From NCBI GenBank assembly GCA_964546275.1, contig CAZJJG010000005.1:1-60460 (forward strand): a stretch of DNA of 60,460 nucleotides, given 5' to 3'. The position numbers and the translations under genes are program-made. This DNA comes from MED-G78 sp964546275. GTDB taxonomy: Bacteria > Pseudomonadota > Gammaproteobacteria > Magnimaribacterales > D2472. The notes beneath the pieces are model-generated. The model was given only the letters and a program-made list of their open reading frames with translations. It was not told the DNA's origin and did no database searches. The stretch's first letter is position 1. Each line of letters opens with the position of its first letter. Positions 26,594-34,774 of this stretch are shown piece by piece.

Positions 26594-26636
26594 ATAACTA
26601 AATTTTGATTTATACTATTTCTTTTTAAGGGAAAAA

Positions 26637-27890
26637 ATGATCGTTACTGATAAATCTATAATTATTACTATAGCAGTACCAGTATTCCTATTTTTAATAA
26701 TAGTTGAATATTTCTATGGTTTAAAAGTAGGTAAAAACAACTACAAACTTGCTGATACGTTTACTAGTCTAGGCTTAGGCTTAATTAGCAGATTCTTGCC
26801 TATGTTAAATATTGGATTTCAAGGAGCTGTATTTGTTTACGTTGGAGCAAACTTAAATCTTAAATTATTGCCCTTAGATAACCCTCTTACTTGGATAGTA
26901 GGCTTTCTCTTATATGATCTTTCTTACTATTGGATGCATAGAATGCATCATGAAATTAAAATCTTATGGGCCACTCATAGTGTTCATCATCATGGCGAAG
27001 AATATAATCTTTCAACCGCATTAAGACAAACAAGTACAGGTTGGTTATGGAAATGGGTATTTTATCTTCCGATGATAATGGTAGGAGTGCCTGGAGAAGT
27101 TTTTGTAACTGTTGCAGGTATTAATCTTGTATATCAATTCTGGGTTCATACCAAGCATATTGGTCATCTTGGGTTTTTAGAAAAAATCTTTATCACACCA
27201 ATGAATCACGGAGTTCATCACGCTAAGAATGAAGAATATATTGATGCTAATTATGGCGGTGTTTTTATAATATGGGATAGGATGTTTGGAACATATATAG
27301 CTGAAAAACCTAGTATTAAACCAATATATGGAACAGTTAAACCTCTGAATAGCTGGAATCCTTTTTGGGCAAATTTTCAAGTTTTCTATCAAATGGTTCA
27401 AGATACCATTCACACAAAAAAATTAAGTAACAAAATAAAAATATGGTACTCATCAACAAGCTGGAGACCTGAGGATCTAATAGAAAATAGTCCTGCTCAG
27501 GCAAAAAATTCAATTGAAGAGAAGTTTAATCCACCGTTAAATACACAACAAAAAATATTTGGAATGATTCAAATATTCTCAGTTACTATACTAGCTGGAA
27601 TAGTTGCAACAACTCAAGGGGCGCAGACTTACCAAGAGACAGCAATCTTTGGATTAATTTTACTATTAAGCGTTACTCTAACTTCATCAATCTTACAAAA
27701 TAAAATTAATAGTTCTAATATTCAGTTTGGAGTGTCAGGTTTGCTGATTTTTATAATATATCTTGGGGGTATAGTAAATGTATCTTTACTTGCATCTCAA
27801 TTTGTTATTGTCTATTCAGCTATCAACTTTTTATATCTAGGAATTACCATCGCAATGCAAAGAGTTATTCTTGCAGAGCCTGTTAATTAA
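26637..27890 (+). CDS. Sterol desaturase/fatty acid hydroxylase family membrane protein
   Basis: The 417-residue integral membrane protein carries the histidine boxes of the non-heme diiron hydroxylase/desaturase family: HRMHHE, HSVHHHGEEYN and HGVHHAKN. These lie between hydrophobic segments in the first 200 residues. The last ~120 residues add several membrane spans that are not part of the catalytic core. The likely reaction is oxygen-dependent hydroxylation or desaturation of a lipid; the substrate is unknown. AAGGGAAAAA precedes the ATG. It converges on cysE with one base between the two coding regions. Confidence 0.85.
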   Translation: MIVTDKSIIITIAVPVFLFLIIVEYFYGLKVGKNNYKLADTFTSLGLGLISRFLPMLNIGFQGAVFVYVGANLNLKLLPLDNPLTWIVGFLLYDLSYYWMHRMHHEIKILWATHSVHHHGEEYNLSTALRQTSTGWLWKWVFYLPMIMVGVPGEVFVTVAGINLVYQFWVHTKHIGHLGFLEKIFITPMNHGVHHAKNEEYIDANYGGVFIIWDRMFGTYIAEKPSIKPIYGTVKPLNSWNPFWANFQVFYQMVQDTIHTKKLSNKIKIWYSSTSWRPEDLIENSPAQAKNSIEEKFNPPLNTQQKIFGMIQIFSVTILAGIVATTQGAQTYQETAIFGLILLLSVTLTSSILQNKINSSNIQFGVSGLLIFIIYLGGIVNVSLLASQFVIVYSAINFLYLGITIAMQRVILAEPVN

Positions 27891-27891
27891 C

Positions 27892-28614
27892 TTATAACTC
27901 TTTTGCTGGAATTCCAGCAACAGTTATTCCAGCTTTAACACTTTTAAGAACTAAACTTCCTGCAGCAACGGTTGCACCCTCACCTATTTCAATATTTCCA
28001 AGAATGGTGCTAGATGCATAAATAGTTGCACCTTTTTTTACATCCGGATGCCTTTTACCAGTCTCATTTCCAGTTCCACCTAGAGTGACACCCTGAAAGA
28101 TAGAAACTTCTGATTCAATTTTAGAAGTTTCACCAATAACGATGCCTGTAGCATGATCCATCATTACGCCCCCTGCAATATTTGCAGCCGGATGAATATC
28201 TATACCAAATACCTCAGAAGCTCTATTTTGAAAGAATAAAGCCATAGTATGCCTATCGTTTTTCCATAAACAGTTTGCTGCTCTGTAGGTAGCTAATCCT
28301 AAGAATCCTTTATAAAAAAGCAGAGGAGTAGATAAATAATTACAAGCAGGATCATTATCTTTAAAAAAGATTAAGTCTTCTTCAAGAGCCAATTCAATAT
28401 GATCGCACTCTCTGTAAACTTCTAATATAAATTTTTTTATATCCATTGCTGAAAGAGCATCTGAATGAAGTTTTGAAGCAAGTATTGATGCAACAGCAGC
28501 CAATAAATCTTTCTGAGATGAGATTAATGAATATAGAAACGAGCCAAGACTTGGCTCAGCTTTAACACGAAGTTCTATTTCATTATTAATAGTCTTCCAA
28601 AGTGCTCTGTCCAT
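27892..28614 (-). CDS. cysE: Serine O-acetyltransferase, short C-terminus
   Basis: This enzyme acetylates serine with acetyl-CoA as the first step of cysteine synthesis. The 240 residues show an N-terminal helical domain and the left-handed beta-helix of hexapeptide repeats. The catalytic pair is seen as D139 in FGIDIHP and H154 in MMDHATG, with the same 15-residue spacing as in E. coli. The protein ends at VAGIPAKEL. It therefore lacks the roughly 30-residue tail ending in isoleucine that in E. coli binds CysK and takes part in feedback control. The reading frame is otherwise intact. Confidence 0.93.
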   Translation of the reverse strand: MDRALWKTINNEIELRVKAEPSLGSFLYSLISSQKDLLAAVASILASKLHSDALSAMDIKKFILEVYRECDHIELALEEDLIFFKDNDPACNYLSTPLLFYKGFLGLATYRAANCLWKNDRHTMALFFQNRASEVFGIDIHPAANIAGGVMMDHATGIVIGETSKIESEVSIFQGVTLGGTGNETGKRHPDVKKGATIYASSTILGNIEIGEGATVAAGSLVLKSVKAGITVAGIPAKEL

Positions 28615-28720
28615 AACTAAGAATTATAAACTAGAACTTGTAAAAATATAGAAGACTTAATATGCCAAGATATTAAATTTATATATAATCTAAATATAAA
28701 ATCCATTTATAGGCAACATC

Positions 28721-30868
28721 ATGATTCGATTCTTTCTTCTATTTTCTTTATTAATACCGGTAAATTTTCTTTTTGCTGATGAGGGTATGTGGGAGCCATC
28801 TCAACTTCCAAATATTGAAAAAGATATAAAAGCTGCAGGCTTTAAAGGCAATATTAAGAAATTTAGTAATCTATTTGAGCACCCTTTAAGCGCTATGGTC
28901 AGCCTTGGTGGTTGTTCAGCTGCCTTTATCTCAGACTCAGGGCTTATAGCCACAAATTATCATTGTGTTGAAGGCTCATATCTTCAATTTAATGCAAAAA
29001 GAATGGAGAAAGATTTATTTAAATCTGGTTTCCTTGCAAAGAGTCTAGAAGAAGAAGCTCCGTCAGCACCAGGCGCAAGAGTATATATCACTCAGGAAAC
29101 TTCAAATGTAACAGCTAAGGTTTTGAATGGGGCTGATGAGGCTGAATCTGAAAATGCGAGATATAAAATTATTCAATCCAATAGAAAAGAATTAATTAAA
29201 GGTTGTGAAACTAGCGAAGAGTTTCAGTGTGAAGTAAGAAGTTTTTATAGCGGAGAAACCTATCAGCTAATTAAAAAAATGATTATTAAAGATGTAAGAC
29301 TAGTTTATGCGCCACCCCAGTCAATAGGTGAGTTTGGTGGAGAAACTGATAATTGGATGTATCCAAGACATACTGGTGATTTTGCCCTATTAAGAGCTTA
29401 TGTAAGCCCTGAAAACGAGAGTAAGGAGTACTCAGAAGACAATGTACCCTATGAGTCTAAAAGCTATCTAAAAGTATCTAAGCAAGGGGTTAAAGAAAAC
29501 GACTTTGTAATGGTTGCCGGCTATCCTGGGAGAACAAATAGACTCTTAACTTATCCAGAAATAAGATTTGATGTGCAATTTGGCTTTGAAAATTATGTTG
29601 AGTATCTTAAATCTGGTATTGATTTAATGAGAGAACTTACCAAAGATGATGAAACAAAAGCTCTTAAATATAGAGGAAGTATTAGTGGGTTTGAAAACTA
29701 CTACAAAAAAATATCTGGTCAAATTGAAGGTGCTAAAAATTTCAATCTACTCAAACAAGAAAGGCAGAATTGGAATAAATTTTTAGAGTTTATTGAATTA
29801 AATGGTGATGCTGCCGAGCAAGATGCTCTAGACAAATTATTAGAAATTACTAATGAAGTTAATTCTGAAGGTATGACTGACATGTATTATGGTGGATCAA
29901 CCCTCCTCAGCACTGCTTCAACTGTCTATAGACATGCATATGAAAAAACTAAATCTAACAAAGATAGAGAGCCAGGCTACCAAGAAAGAGACTTTGAAAG
30001 ATTAGTTAATAGAATGCGCGGTTTGGACTATAGATTTGATGCTGAAGTAGATAAGGGTATCTTTTTATTCAGATTAAATAAATATAGAGATGTTGCAAGC
30101 AAAGACAGAAGAGAAACTTTTAGCAAAACTTTTATGTTAGATAGCTCTTTTGAGGATACTACTAGCGTCGTGGAAGCTATGTATTCTTACCCATCTGATC
30201 TGCTGGATACAAATAAGAGGATTGAATTATTAGATAGTTCATTCGAGGAGCTTAATGCATCTTCTGATCCTTTTATTATGTTAGCCAAAGCAATGTTTGA
30301 TGAAGGTATGCAAAGAGAAAAGAAAAATAAAGCACGATCTAGTTTGCAGCAAAAGAATAAGTCAGTATTTATAAAATCTCTTAGAAGTTTTTATAAATCT
30401 CAAGGTAAAGATATATATGCAGATGCTAACGGCACATTAAGAGTAACTTTTGGAAATGTTATGGGTGTAGAGCTTAATGATGGAATCTATTACAAGCCGT
30501 TCACCACACTGGAAGGTATTGCTAAAAAGAATACAGGCATATCGCCATTTGAAGTTGATACGAAACAACTAAAATTAATTAATGATAAAAACTATGGTCG
30601 TTATAAATCTAAAGCTATTGGAAGTGTTCCAGTTAATTATATCTCCAATCTAGATATCACTAATGGTAACTCTGGGTCTTCTACAATAAATGCTAGGGGT
30701 GAATTTGTTGGGCTAGCCTTTGATGGTATGTTAGAAACTATTATTTCAGACTATAAGTTTGTTCCTGAAACAAGAACAATTCATGTTGATTCTAGATATT
30801 TACTTTGGACTTTAGAAGTCTACGAAAATGATACAAGACTTATAAATGAAATGACTATTGTTAGGTAA
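28721..30868 (+). CDS. S46 dipeptidyl peptidase (DPP7-type)
   Basis: This exported serine peptidase removes dipeptides from peptide N-termini. A signal peptide (FFLLFSLLIPVNFLFA) precedes the mature domain. The trypsin-like triad is visible: H81 in IATNYHCVEGS, D220 in HTGDFALLRAY and S651 in TNGNSGSST. Eighteen residues after the serine lies G669 (AFDG). In the studied Porphyromonas enzymes glycine here marks DPP7 (hydrophobic P1) and arginine marks DPP11 (acidic P1), so DPP7-like specificity is inferred. The 715 residues are the usual length. It is divergent from cysE. Confidence 0.92.
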   Translation: MIRFFLLFSLLIPVNFLFADEGMWEPSQLPNIEKDIKAAGFKGNIKKFSNLFEHPLSAMVSLGGCSAAFISDSGLIATNYHCVEGSYLQFNAKRMEKDLFKSGFLAKSLEEEAPSAPGARVYITQETSNVTAKVLNGADEAESENARYKIIQSNRKELIKGCETSEEFQCEVRSFYSGETYQLIKKMIIKDVRLVYAPPQSIGEFGGETDNWMYPRHTGDFALLRAYVSPENESKEYSEDNVPYESKSYLKVSKQGVKENDFVMVAGYPGRTNRLLTYPEIRFDVQFGFENYVEYLKSGIDLMRELTKDDETKALKYRGSISGFENYYKKISGQIEGAKNFNLLKQERQNWNKFLEFIELNGDAAEQDALDKLLEITNEVNSEGMTDMYYGGSTLLSTASTVYRHAYEKTKSNKDREPGYQERDFERLVNRMRGLDYRFDAEVDKGIFLFRLNKYRDVASKDRRETFSKTFMLDSSFEDTTSVVEAMYSYPSDLLDTNKRIELLDSSFEELNASSDPFIMLAKAMFDEGMQREKKNKARSSLQQKNKSVFIKSLRSFYKSQGKDIYADANGTLRVTFGNVMGVELNDGIYYKPFTTLEGIAKKNTGISPFEVDTKQLKLINDKNYGRYKSKAIGSVPVNYISNLDITNGNSGSSTINARGEFVGLAFDGMLETIISDYKFVPETRTIHVDSRYLLWTLEVYENDTRLINEMTIVR

Positions 30869-30875
30869 GTAAGGG

Positions 30876-30995
30876 CTCGAAGGTTACATTTTTTAGAGAA
30901 ACTTTGCTCTGATTTCTATAGGAGATTATCAAAACACACTTTTAAGGTTCTTTGTGATAAGGGAAACTCAATACCTTAAACATACAACCTTCGAG
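30876..30995 (-). ncRNA. Candidate pseudoknotted small RNA, Fur-associated
   Basis: Between the S46 peptidase stop and the katG stop lies a 120-base segment closed by a perfect 10-bp inverted repeat: CTCGAAGGTT at 30876-30885 and AACCTTCGAG at 30986-30995. Inside, TTATCA (30926-30931) pairs with TGATAA (30955-30960). TTTAAGGT in that hairpin loop (30941-30948) can pair with ACCTTAAA (30973-30980), which makes an H-type pseudoknot. A minus-strand promoter ends seven bases before 30995, so transcription would begin at the first base of the closing helix. No U-tract follows the helix on either strand, so the 3' end is unknown. The same pairs exist on the plus strand. It does not match a riboswitch or ribozyme core that I know. 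Confidence 0.4.
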
Positions 30996-30998
30996 TAG

Positions 30999-31017
30999 GT
31001 AAATGATAATCATTCTC
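30999..31017. promoter_or_regulatory. Fur box in the S46/katG convergent spacer
   Basis: GTAAATGATAATCATTCTC matches the 19-base Fur consensus GATAATGATAATCATTATC at 16 of 19 positions, with a perfect GATAATCATT core. It lies between two gene ends, not before a protein start. It overlaps the -10 element of a minus-strand promoter. Confidence 0.75.
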
Positions 31018-31031
31018 ATCTATAAATACAA
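31003..31031 (-). promoter_or_regulatory. Predicted minus-strand sigma70 promoter under the Fur box
   Basis: Read on the minus strand, TTGTAT (31031-31026) and TATCAT (31008-31003) are separated by 17 bases. A start seven bases later falls at 30995, the first base of the structured segment. The -10 matches TATAAT at five of six positions; the -35 match is weak. Confidence 0.45.
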
Positions 31032-31063
31032 GCTTTAAGTGCTAAAAAAGCACTTAAGTTTGT
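31028..31063. terminator. Hairpin between katG and the S46 peptidase
   Basis: TTAAGTGCT (31035-31043) and AGCACTTAA (31049-31057) form a 9-bp stem with an AAAAA loop; ACAA/TTGT extend it. The T-richness after it is only moderate on both strands. It may end katG transcripts and overlaps the predicted -35 element. Confidence 0.5.
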
Positions 31064-31080
31064 ATTAATTTGACTATTTG

Positions 31081-33213
31081 TTAAAAAAGATCGTTATTCA
31101 TCACTTTATTCCATGCAGCAATAAAATCAGATGTAAATTTTTCATTTGCATCATTACTCGCATAGACTTCACATATAGCACGAAGTTGAGAGTTTGAACC
31201 AAAAACAAGATCTGCTCTTGATGCGGTTCTAACTTTTTCACCTGAAGATCTATCCAGAGCATCAAATGAGTTTCCTGTACCGTTTGGTTTCCACTCTACT
31301 GACATATCTAATAAAGTATTAAGGTAATCATTAGATAATTCATTAGGATTATTTGTAAATAGTCCATGTCCATTAGAGCTTATACCTAGAGATCTCATGC
31401 CACCAAGCAACACAGTCATTTGCGGTGCTGTTAAGCCAAGTAATTGAGCTTTATCTAGCATGATTTCTTCTGGGGCAACATCAATTCCAGACTTGTGGAA
31501 GTTTCTAAATGCATCAGAGGCTGGCTCAAGAGCAGCAAAGGATTCTTCATCAGTTTGATCTTGCGATGAATCCCCTCTTCCAGGGGTAAATGGAACTTTA
31601 ACTCCAGAAGCTTTTTCAATACCGACATTTCCAGCTAGAACAATTACATCAGCTACTGAAACACCTGAATCATTAGCTATATTTTCATATACAGCTAAAA
31701 CTTTTTGAAGCGCATCTGGTTTATTAACTTCCCAATCTTTTTGAGGAGCTAGTCTAATTCTAGATCCGTTAGCTCCACCTCTCATATCTGAGCCTCTATA
31801 ACTTGAAGCGCTCGCCCAAGCTGTTTCTACCATCTCTTGAATACTAAGTCCGCTATCTGAAATTTTTACTTTTACTGCTTCAACATCGTAATCTGTATTT
31901 CCAGCAGGAACAGGGTCTTGCCATATCAATTCTTCTGCAGGAACTTCAGGACCCATATATCTTGTTTTTGGTCCCATATCTCTGTGAAGTAATTTAAACC
32001 AAGCTTTTGCAAATGCATCAGCAAGCTCTTCAGGATTTTCATGAAAACGTTTTGATATTTTTCTATAAATTGGATCTTCGCGAAGAGATATATCAGCTGT
32101 TGTCATCATTGTTGGTACTCTTACCGATGCATCTTCTGCATCAGGAGCTAGATCTTCATCTTTTACATCAACTGCATGCCAAACTTTTGCTCCAGCAGGA
32201 GTATCTACAAGCTCCCACTCATAACCAAATAATAAATCAAAATAACCGTTATCCCATTGCGTAGGATTAGCTGTCCAGGCTCCTTCAAATCCACTTGTTA
32301 TAGTGTCACTTCCTTTTCCAGATGCATAAGAACTCTTCCAACCAAATCCCATCTCTTCTACTGGAGCTCCTTCAGGCTCTGTGCTTACACTCTCTTCAGG
32401 ACCTGCGCCATGACCTTTTCCGAAGGTATGTCCACCAGCAACTAAAGCCACTGTTTCTTCATCATTCATAGCCATACGACCAAATGTTTCGCGAACATCT
32501 TTTGCACTAGCAAGCGGATCAGGATTTCCATCAGGACCTTGAGGGTTTACATAAATTAATCCCATTTGAACAGCTCCTAGAGGATTAGCTAAATCTCTAT
32601 CGCCGCTATATCTTTCATTTGCTAACCATTCTTTTTCAGCACCCCAATGAATCTCTTCCTCAGGAGCCCAAATGTCTGGACGACCTCCACTAAAACCAAA
32701 AGTTTTACCGCCCATTGATTCAATAGCTACATTTCCAGCTAAGATTAAAAGATCAGCCCAGCTGATTTGTTTTCCATATTTCTGTTTAATTGGCCATAAG
32801 AGTCTTCTAGCTTTATCAAGATTACCATTATCAGGCCAGCTATTTAAAGGAGCAAAACGTTGCGCTCCTGTTCCCCCACCGCCTCTTCCATCTGTACTTC
32901 TATAAGTACCAGCAGCATGCCAAGTCATTCTAATGAAGAAAGGTCCATAGTTGCCGTAGTCTGCAGGCCACCAGTCCTGGGAATCAGTCATTAATTCATT
33001 CAAGTCTTGTTTAAGAGCATCGTAATCAATATTCTTAAACTCTTCTCTATAATTAAAACCTTCATCCATTGGATCTGATTTAGCATCATGTTGATGCAAA
33101 ATACTAAGATTTAATTGATTAGGCCACCAGTCTTTATTTGATGTTCCGCTTGAACTATTACTAGTTAAACTTCCGTGCATTACTGGGCATTTACCTTCTG
33201 ATTCATTATTCAT
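31081..33213 (-). CDS. katG: Catalase-peroxidase
   Basis: This bifunctional heme enzyme destroys hydrogen peroxide. The 710 residues hold two class I peroxidase domains. The active N-terminal one has RMTWHAAGTYR (distal arginine, tryptophan and histidine), GLIYVNPQGP with the crosslink tyrosine, and VAGGHTFGKGHGA with the proximal histidine. The inactive C-terminal domain contains VIVLAGNVGIEKAS. ATG at 33213 is preferred because AGGAG lies ten bases upstream, while the earlier in-frame start is a TTG overlapping that site. KCPVMHG near the N-terminus is typical of KatG. It is divergent from the Ni-SOD operon and shares a 150-base promoter region with it. Confidence 0.96.
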   Translation of the reverse strand: MNNESEGKCPVMHGSLTSNSSSGTSNKDWWPNQLNLSILHQHDAKSDPMDEGFNYREEFKNIDYDALKQDLNELMTDSQDWWPADYGNYGPFFIRMTWHAAGTYRSTDGRGGGGTGAQRFAPLNSWPDNGNLDKARRLLWPIKQKYGKQISWADLLILAGNVAIESMGGKTFGFSGGRPDIWAPEEEIHWGAEKEWLANERYSGDRDLANPLGAVQMGLIYVNPQGPDGNPDPLASAKDVRETFGRMAMNDEETVALVAGGHTFGKGHGAGPEESVSTEPEGAPVEEMGFGWKSSYASGKGSDTITSGFEGAWTANPTQWDNGYFDLLFGYEWELVDTPAGAKVWHAVDVKDEDLAPDAEDASVRVPTMMTTADISLREDPIYRKISKRFHENPEELADAFAKAWFKLLHRDMGPKTRYMGPEVPAEELIWQDPVPAGNTDYDVEAVKVKISDSGLSIQEMVETAWASASSYRGSDMRGGANGSRIRLAPQKDWEVNKPDALQKVLAVYENIANDSGVSVADVIVLAGNVGIEKASGVKVPFTPGRGDSSQDQTDEESFAALEPASDAFRNFHKSGIDVAPEEIMLDKAQLLGLTAPQMTVLLGGMRSLGISSNGHGLFTNNPNELSNDYLNTLLDMSVEWKPNGTGNSFDALDRSSGEKVRTASRADLVFGSNSQLRAICEVYASNDANEKFTSDFIAAWNKVMNNDLF

Positions 33214-33320
33214 ACAAACTTCGCTCCTATTCAAAAAATGATGATGATATAGATTTTACAATAAAATAAAATGATTATTCTATTAAATTATATTAAAACT
33301 TTATTGCTAATAAATATAAA

Positions 33321-33339
33321 CTAAATGATAATTATTTTA
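33321..33339. promoter_or_regulatory. Weak Fur-like site in the katG/sodN spacer
   Basis: The segment around ATGATAATTATT matches the Fur consensus at about 13 of 19 positions. It lies 24 bases before the small gene that opens the sodN operon. The AT-rich background makes a chance match quite possible. Confidence 0.25.
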
Positions 33340-33362
33340 AATACAATATATAGGAAAATATC

Positions 33363-33548
33363 TTGAAAAAACTAACATCTTTACTATTTTTAGTAATAAT
33401 TTCATTTAATTTAAGTGCGCATGATTTAGTTATTGCTAAATTACACTTTCACTATGCAGAAATCATTATTGCTTTTATTTTTGTATTGGCTATAAAAATA
33501 TCAATGTCATATTTTAAGTCTCAACCATTAACTATTGAGGAGAAATAA
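33363..33548 (+). CDS. Small exported or membrane-anchored protein ahead of sodN
   Basis: The 61-residue protein starts at TTG 33363 after TAGGAAAA. It has a signal-like N-terminus (KKLTSLLFLVIISFNLSA) followed by HDLVIAKLHFHYAEI and a second hydrophobic stretch (IIAFIFVLAIKISMSYF). It contains three histidines (HDLVIAKLHFHY) in the outer segment between the two. The stop lies one base before the sodN start, so they are one operon. I do not recognise a family. A nickel- or membrane-related accessory role is a guess from position. Confidence 0.6.
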   Translation: MKKLTSLLFLVIISFNLSAHDLVIAKLHFHYAEIIIAFIFVLAIKISMSYFKSQPLTIEEK

Positions 33549-33549
33549 T

Positions 33550-34023
33550 ATGTTTAATATAGAAAAAGTAAGTGCTCATTGCGATATACCATGCGGTGTA
33601 TATGATCCAGGTGCAGCTCAGTACGCAGCCTTAAGCGTAATTAGGTTTATAGACCTAATTAATGAAATGCCAGATTCAGCATGTTGCGATAAGGATAATT
33701 TAGCAAAATTTACTAGATTAGTTCAGCAAAAAGAAGAGCACTCTGTGATAGCAAAGAATGAAGTAGCTATTATTTGGGGTGACTACTTTAAAGGGCCTCA
33801 AATAGAAAAACATCCTGGAGTGCATGAGTTAGTGCATTCAATAATGATGGATGGCTCTAAATGTAAGCAAGGTCTTCATAGAGAAGATGGTCTAAGCTTG
33901 TTAGCAAAGATTAATGAGTTTGCTGAAATGTTTTGGTCAACAAAAGAAGTTCAGACTGAGAAGAAGATTTCACCTTATGCTCCAAATCTTGAAATGGTAG
34001 TCCCGGTACTTAAATCTGCTTAG
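33550..34023 (+). CDS. sodN: Nickel superoxide dismutase
   Basis: This is a homohexameric Ni-dependent superoxide dismutase. The nickel hook HCDIPCGVYDP begins at H10, after a nine-residue leader (MFNIEKVSA). The leader must be removed so that His10 becomes the N-terminal nickel ligand, and the two hook cysteines (C11, C15) are present. ATG at 33550 is chosen because GAGGAG lies seven bases before it. The 157 residues are the normal precursor length. The maturation peptidase gene follows directly. Ni-SOD is common in marine bacteria living with little iron. Confidence 0.95.
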   Translation: MFNIEKVSAHCDIPCGVYDPGAAQYAALSVIRFIDLINEMPDSACCDKDNLAKFTRLVQQKEEHSVIAKNEVAIIWGDYFKGPQIEKHPGVHELVHSIMMDGSKCKQGLHREDGLSLLAKINEFAEMFWSTKEVQTEKKISPYAPNLEMVVPVLKSA

Positions 34024-34288
34024 ACTTTTTAAAGTAGTTGGTGTCAGTATGCTTCCAACCTATAAACCAAATGATTACCTTGTTTGTTTAAAAACAAAAA
34101 ATATTAATGTGAATGATGTAATCGTTATGGAAACTAATGATCTTGGAAAGGTAGTAAAAAGAGTTAAATCTATATCAGGAAATTCTTTAAAAATATTAGG
34201 TGATAATAAATCTTATCATTCACCCATATATGATGTAACGCATTACTTAGATGCAGTTATTGGTAGGGTTGTATTTAAATTATTTTAA
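34016..34288 (+). CDS. sodX: Nickel-type SOD maturation peptidase (S26 family), non-ATG start
   Basis: This peptidase of the signal-peptidase fold trims the Ni-SOD leader. The frame reads LLRLFKVVGVSMLPTYKPND, where the serine of SMLPT is the S26 nucleophile. KVVKRVKSI carries the catalytic lysine (K48 if counted from 34016). The first ATG, at 34049, encodes the methionine right after the nucleophile and would delete the serine, so it cannot be the start. The frame is open back to a TAG at 33998, and the best start in it is CTG at 34016, overlapping the sodN stop by eight bases. That gives 90 residues. The 3' end overlaps mntR by nine bases in opposite orientation. Confidence 0.85.
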   Translation: MLRLFKVVGVSMLPTYKPNDYLVCLKTKNINVNDVIVMETNDLGKVVKRVKSISGNSLKILGDNKSYHSPIYDVTHYLDAVIGRVVFKLF

Positions 34289-34690
34289 AAATCTTTTCAT
34301 AGCAGCAAGTGTTTTTGAGCCTACGTGATGCTCAATACCCTCACTGTCTATTTCAGCATTAGCTTTATCAACACCTAGCTCAATTAAAAAGGCTAAAACA
34401 ATTTCATGACGCTCTTTAACTCGTTTTGCAAGTTTAGATCCTTTATCTGTAAGTTCTACTGGTCTATAAGGCTTGGAATGCAAAAGGTTTTCATTCTGCA
34501 GTCGTTTAACTATTCGAGAAACGGTAACATGGCTAACATTAAAATATCCTGCTAGATCGAGTACCCTGCACTCACCCTGCTCCTCAATCAACTCCATAAC
34601 AGCTTCGACGTAATCTTCAGCGGTTTCACCGGCATGACGTGAACGGGTTTGTGAAAAAGGAACTGAACGCGCTTTAATCTTATCTTTCAT
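34280..34690 (-). CDS. mntR: Manganese-responsive repressor MntR (DtxR family)
   Basis: This metal-dependent DNA-binding repressor probably controls manganese uptake. After a basic N-terminus, a winged helix-turn-helix contains VLDLAGYFNVSHVTVSRIVKR. The metal ligands of the Bacillus MntR type are all present: the D and E of AEDYVEAV, the H of KERHEIV and the E, E and H of SEGIEHHVG. The glutamate where DtxR has cysteine points to manganese rather than iron. ATG at 34690 follows GAGGG by nine bases and gives 136 residues. ATG at 34759 is an alternative but would leave only 15 bases to the divergent gene. It converges on sodX. Confidence 0.85.
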   Translation of the reverse strand: MKDKIKARSVPFSQTRSRHAGETAEDYVEAVMELIEEQGECRVLDLAGYFNVSHVTVSRIVKRLQNENLLHSKPYRPVELTDKGSKLAKRVKERHEIVLAFLIELGVDKANAEIDSEGIEHHVGSKTLAAMKRFLK

Positions 34691-34774
34691 AGCTTTTTTC
34701 CCTCTTTTTTTTAAATTTGGCCTTAAATATATCATATCCTTGACATCATCCGTAGCCATTGCTACATTTGTTCC

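Noticed and set aside
30905..30935. CTCTGAT and nearby GAAA that hint at a hammerhead ribozyme
   Set aside because: The hammerhead core CUGAUGA is not complete and the three-stem arrangement does not fit the pairings seen.
30955..30975. AAGGGAAACTC resembling part of a cobalamin riboswitch
   Set aside because: The B12 box and the rest of the cobalamin riboswitch core are absent, and the segment lies after gene ends.
31081..33213. Several plus-strand open frames inside katG
   Set aside because: They are antisense shadows of the strongly conserved katG frame and have no ribosome sites or family features.
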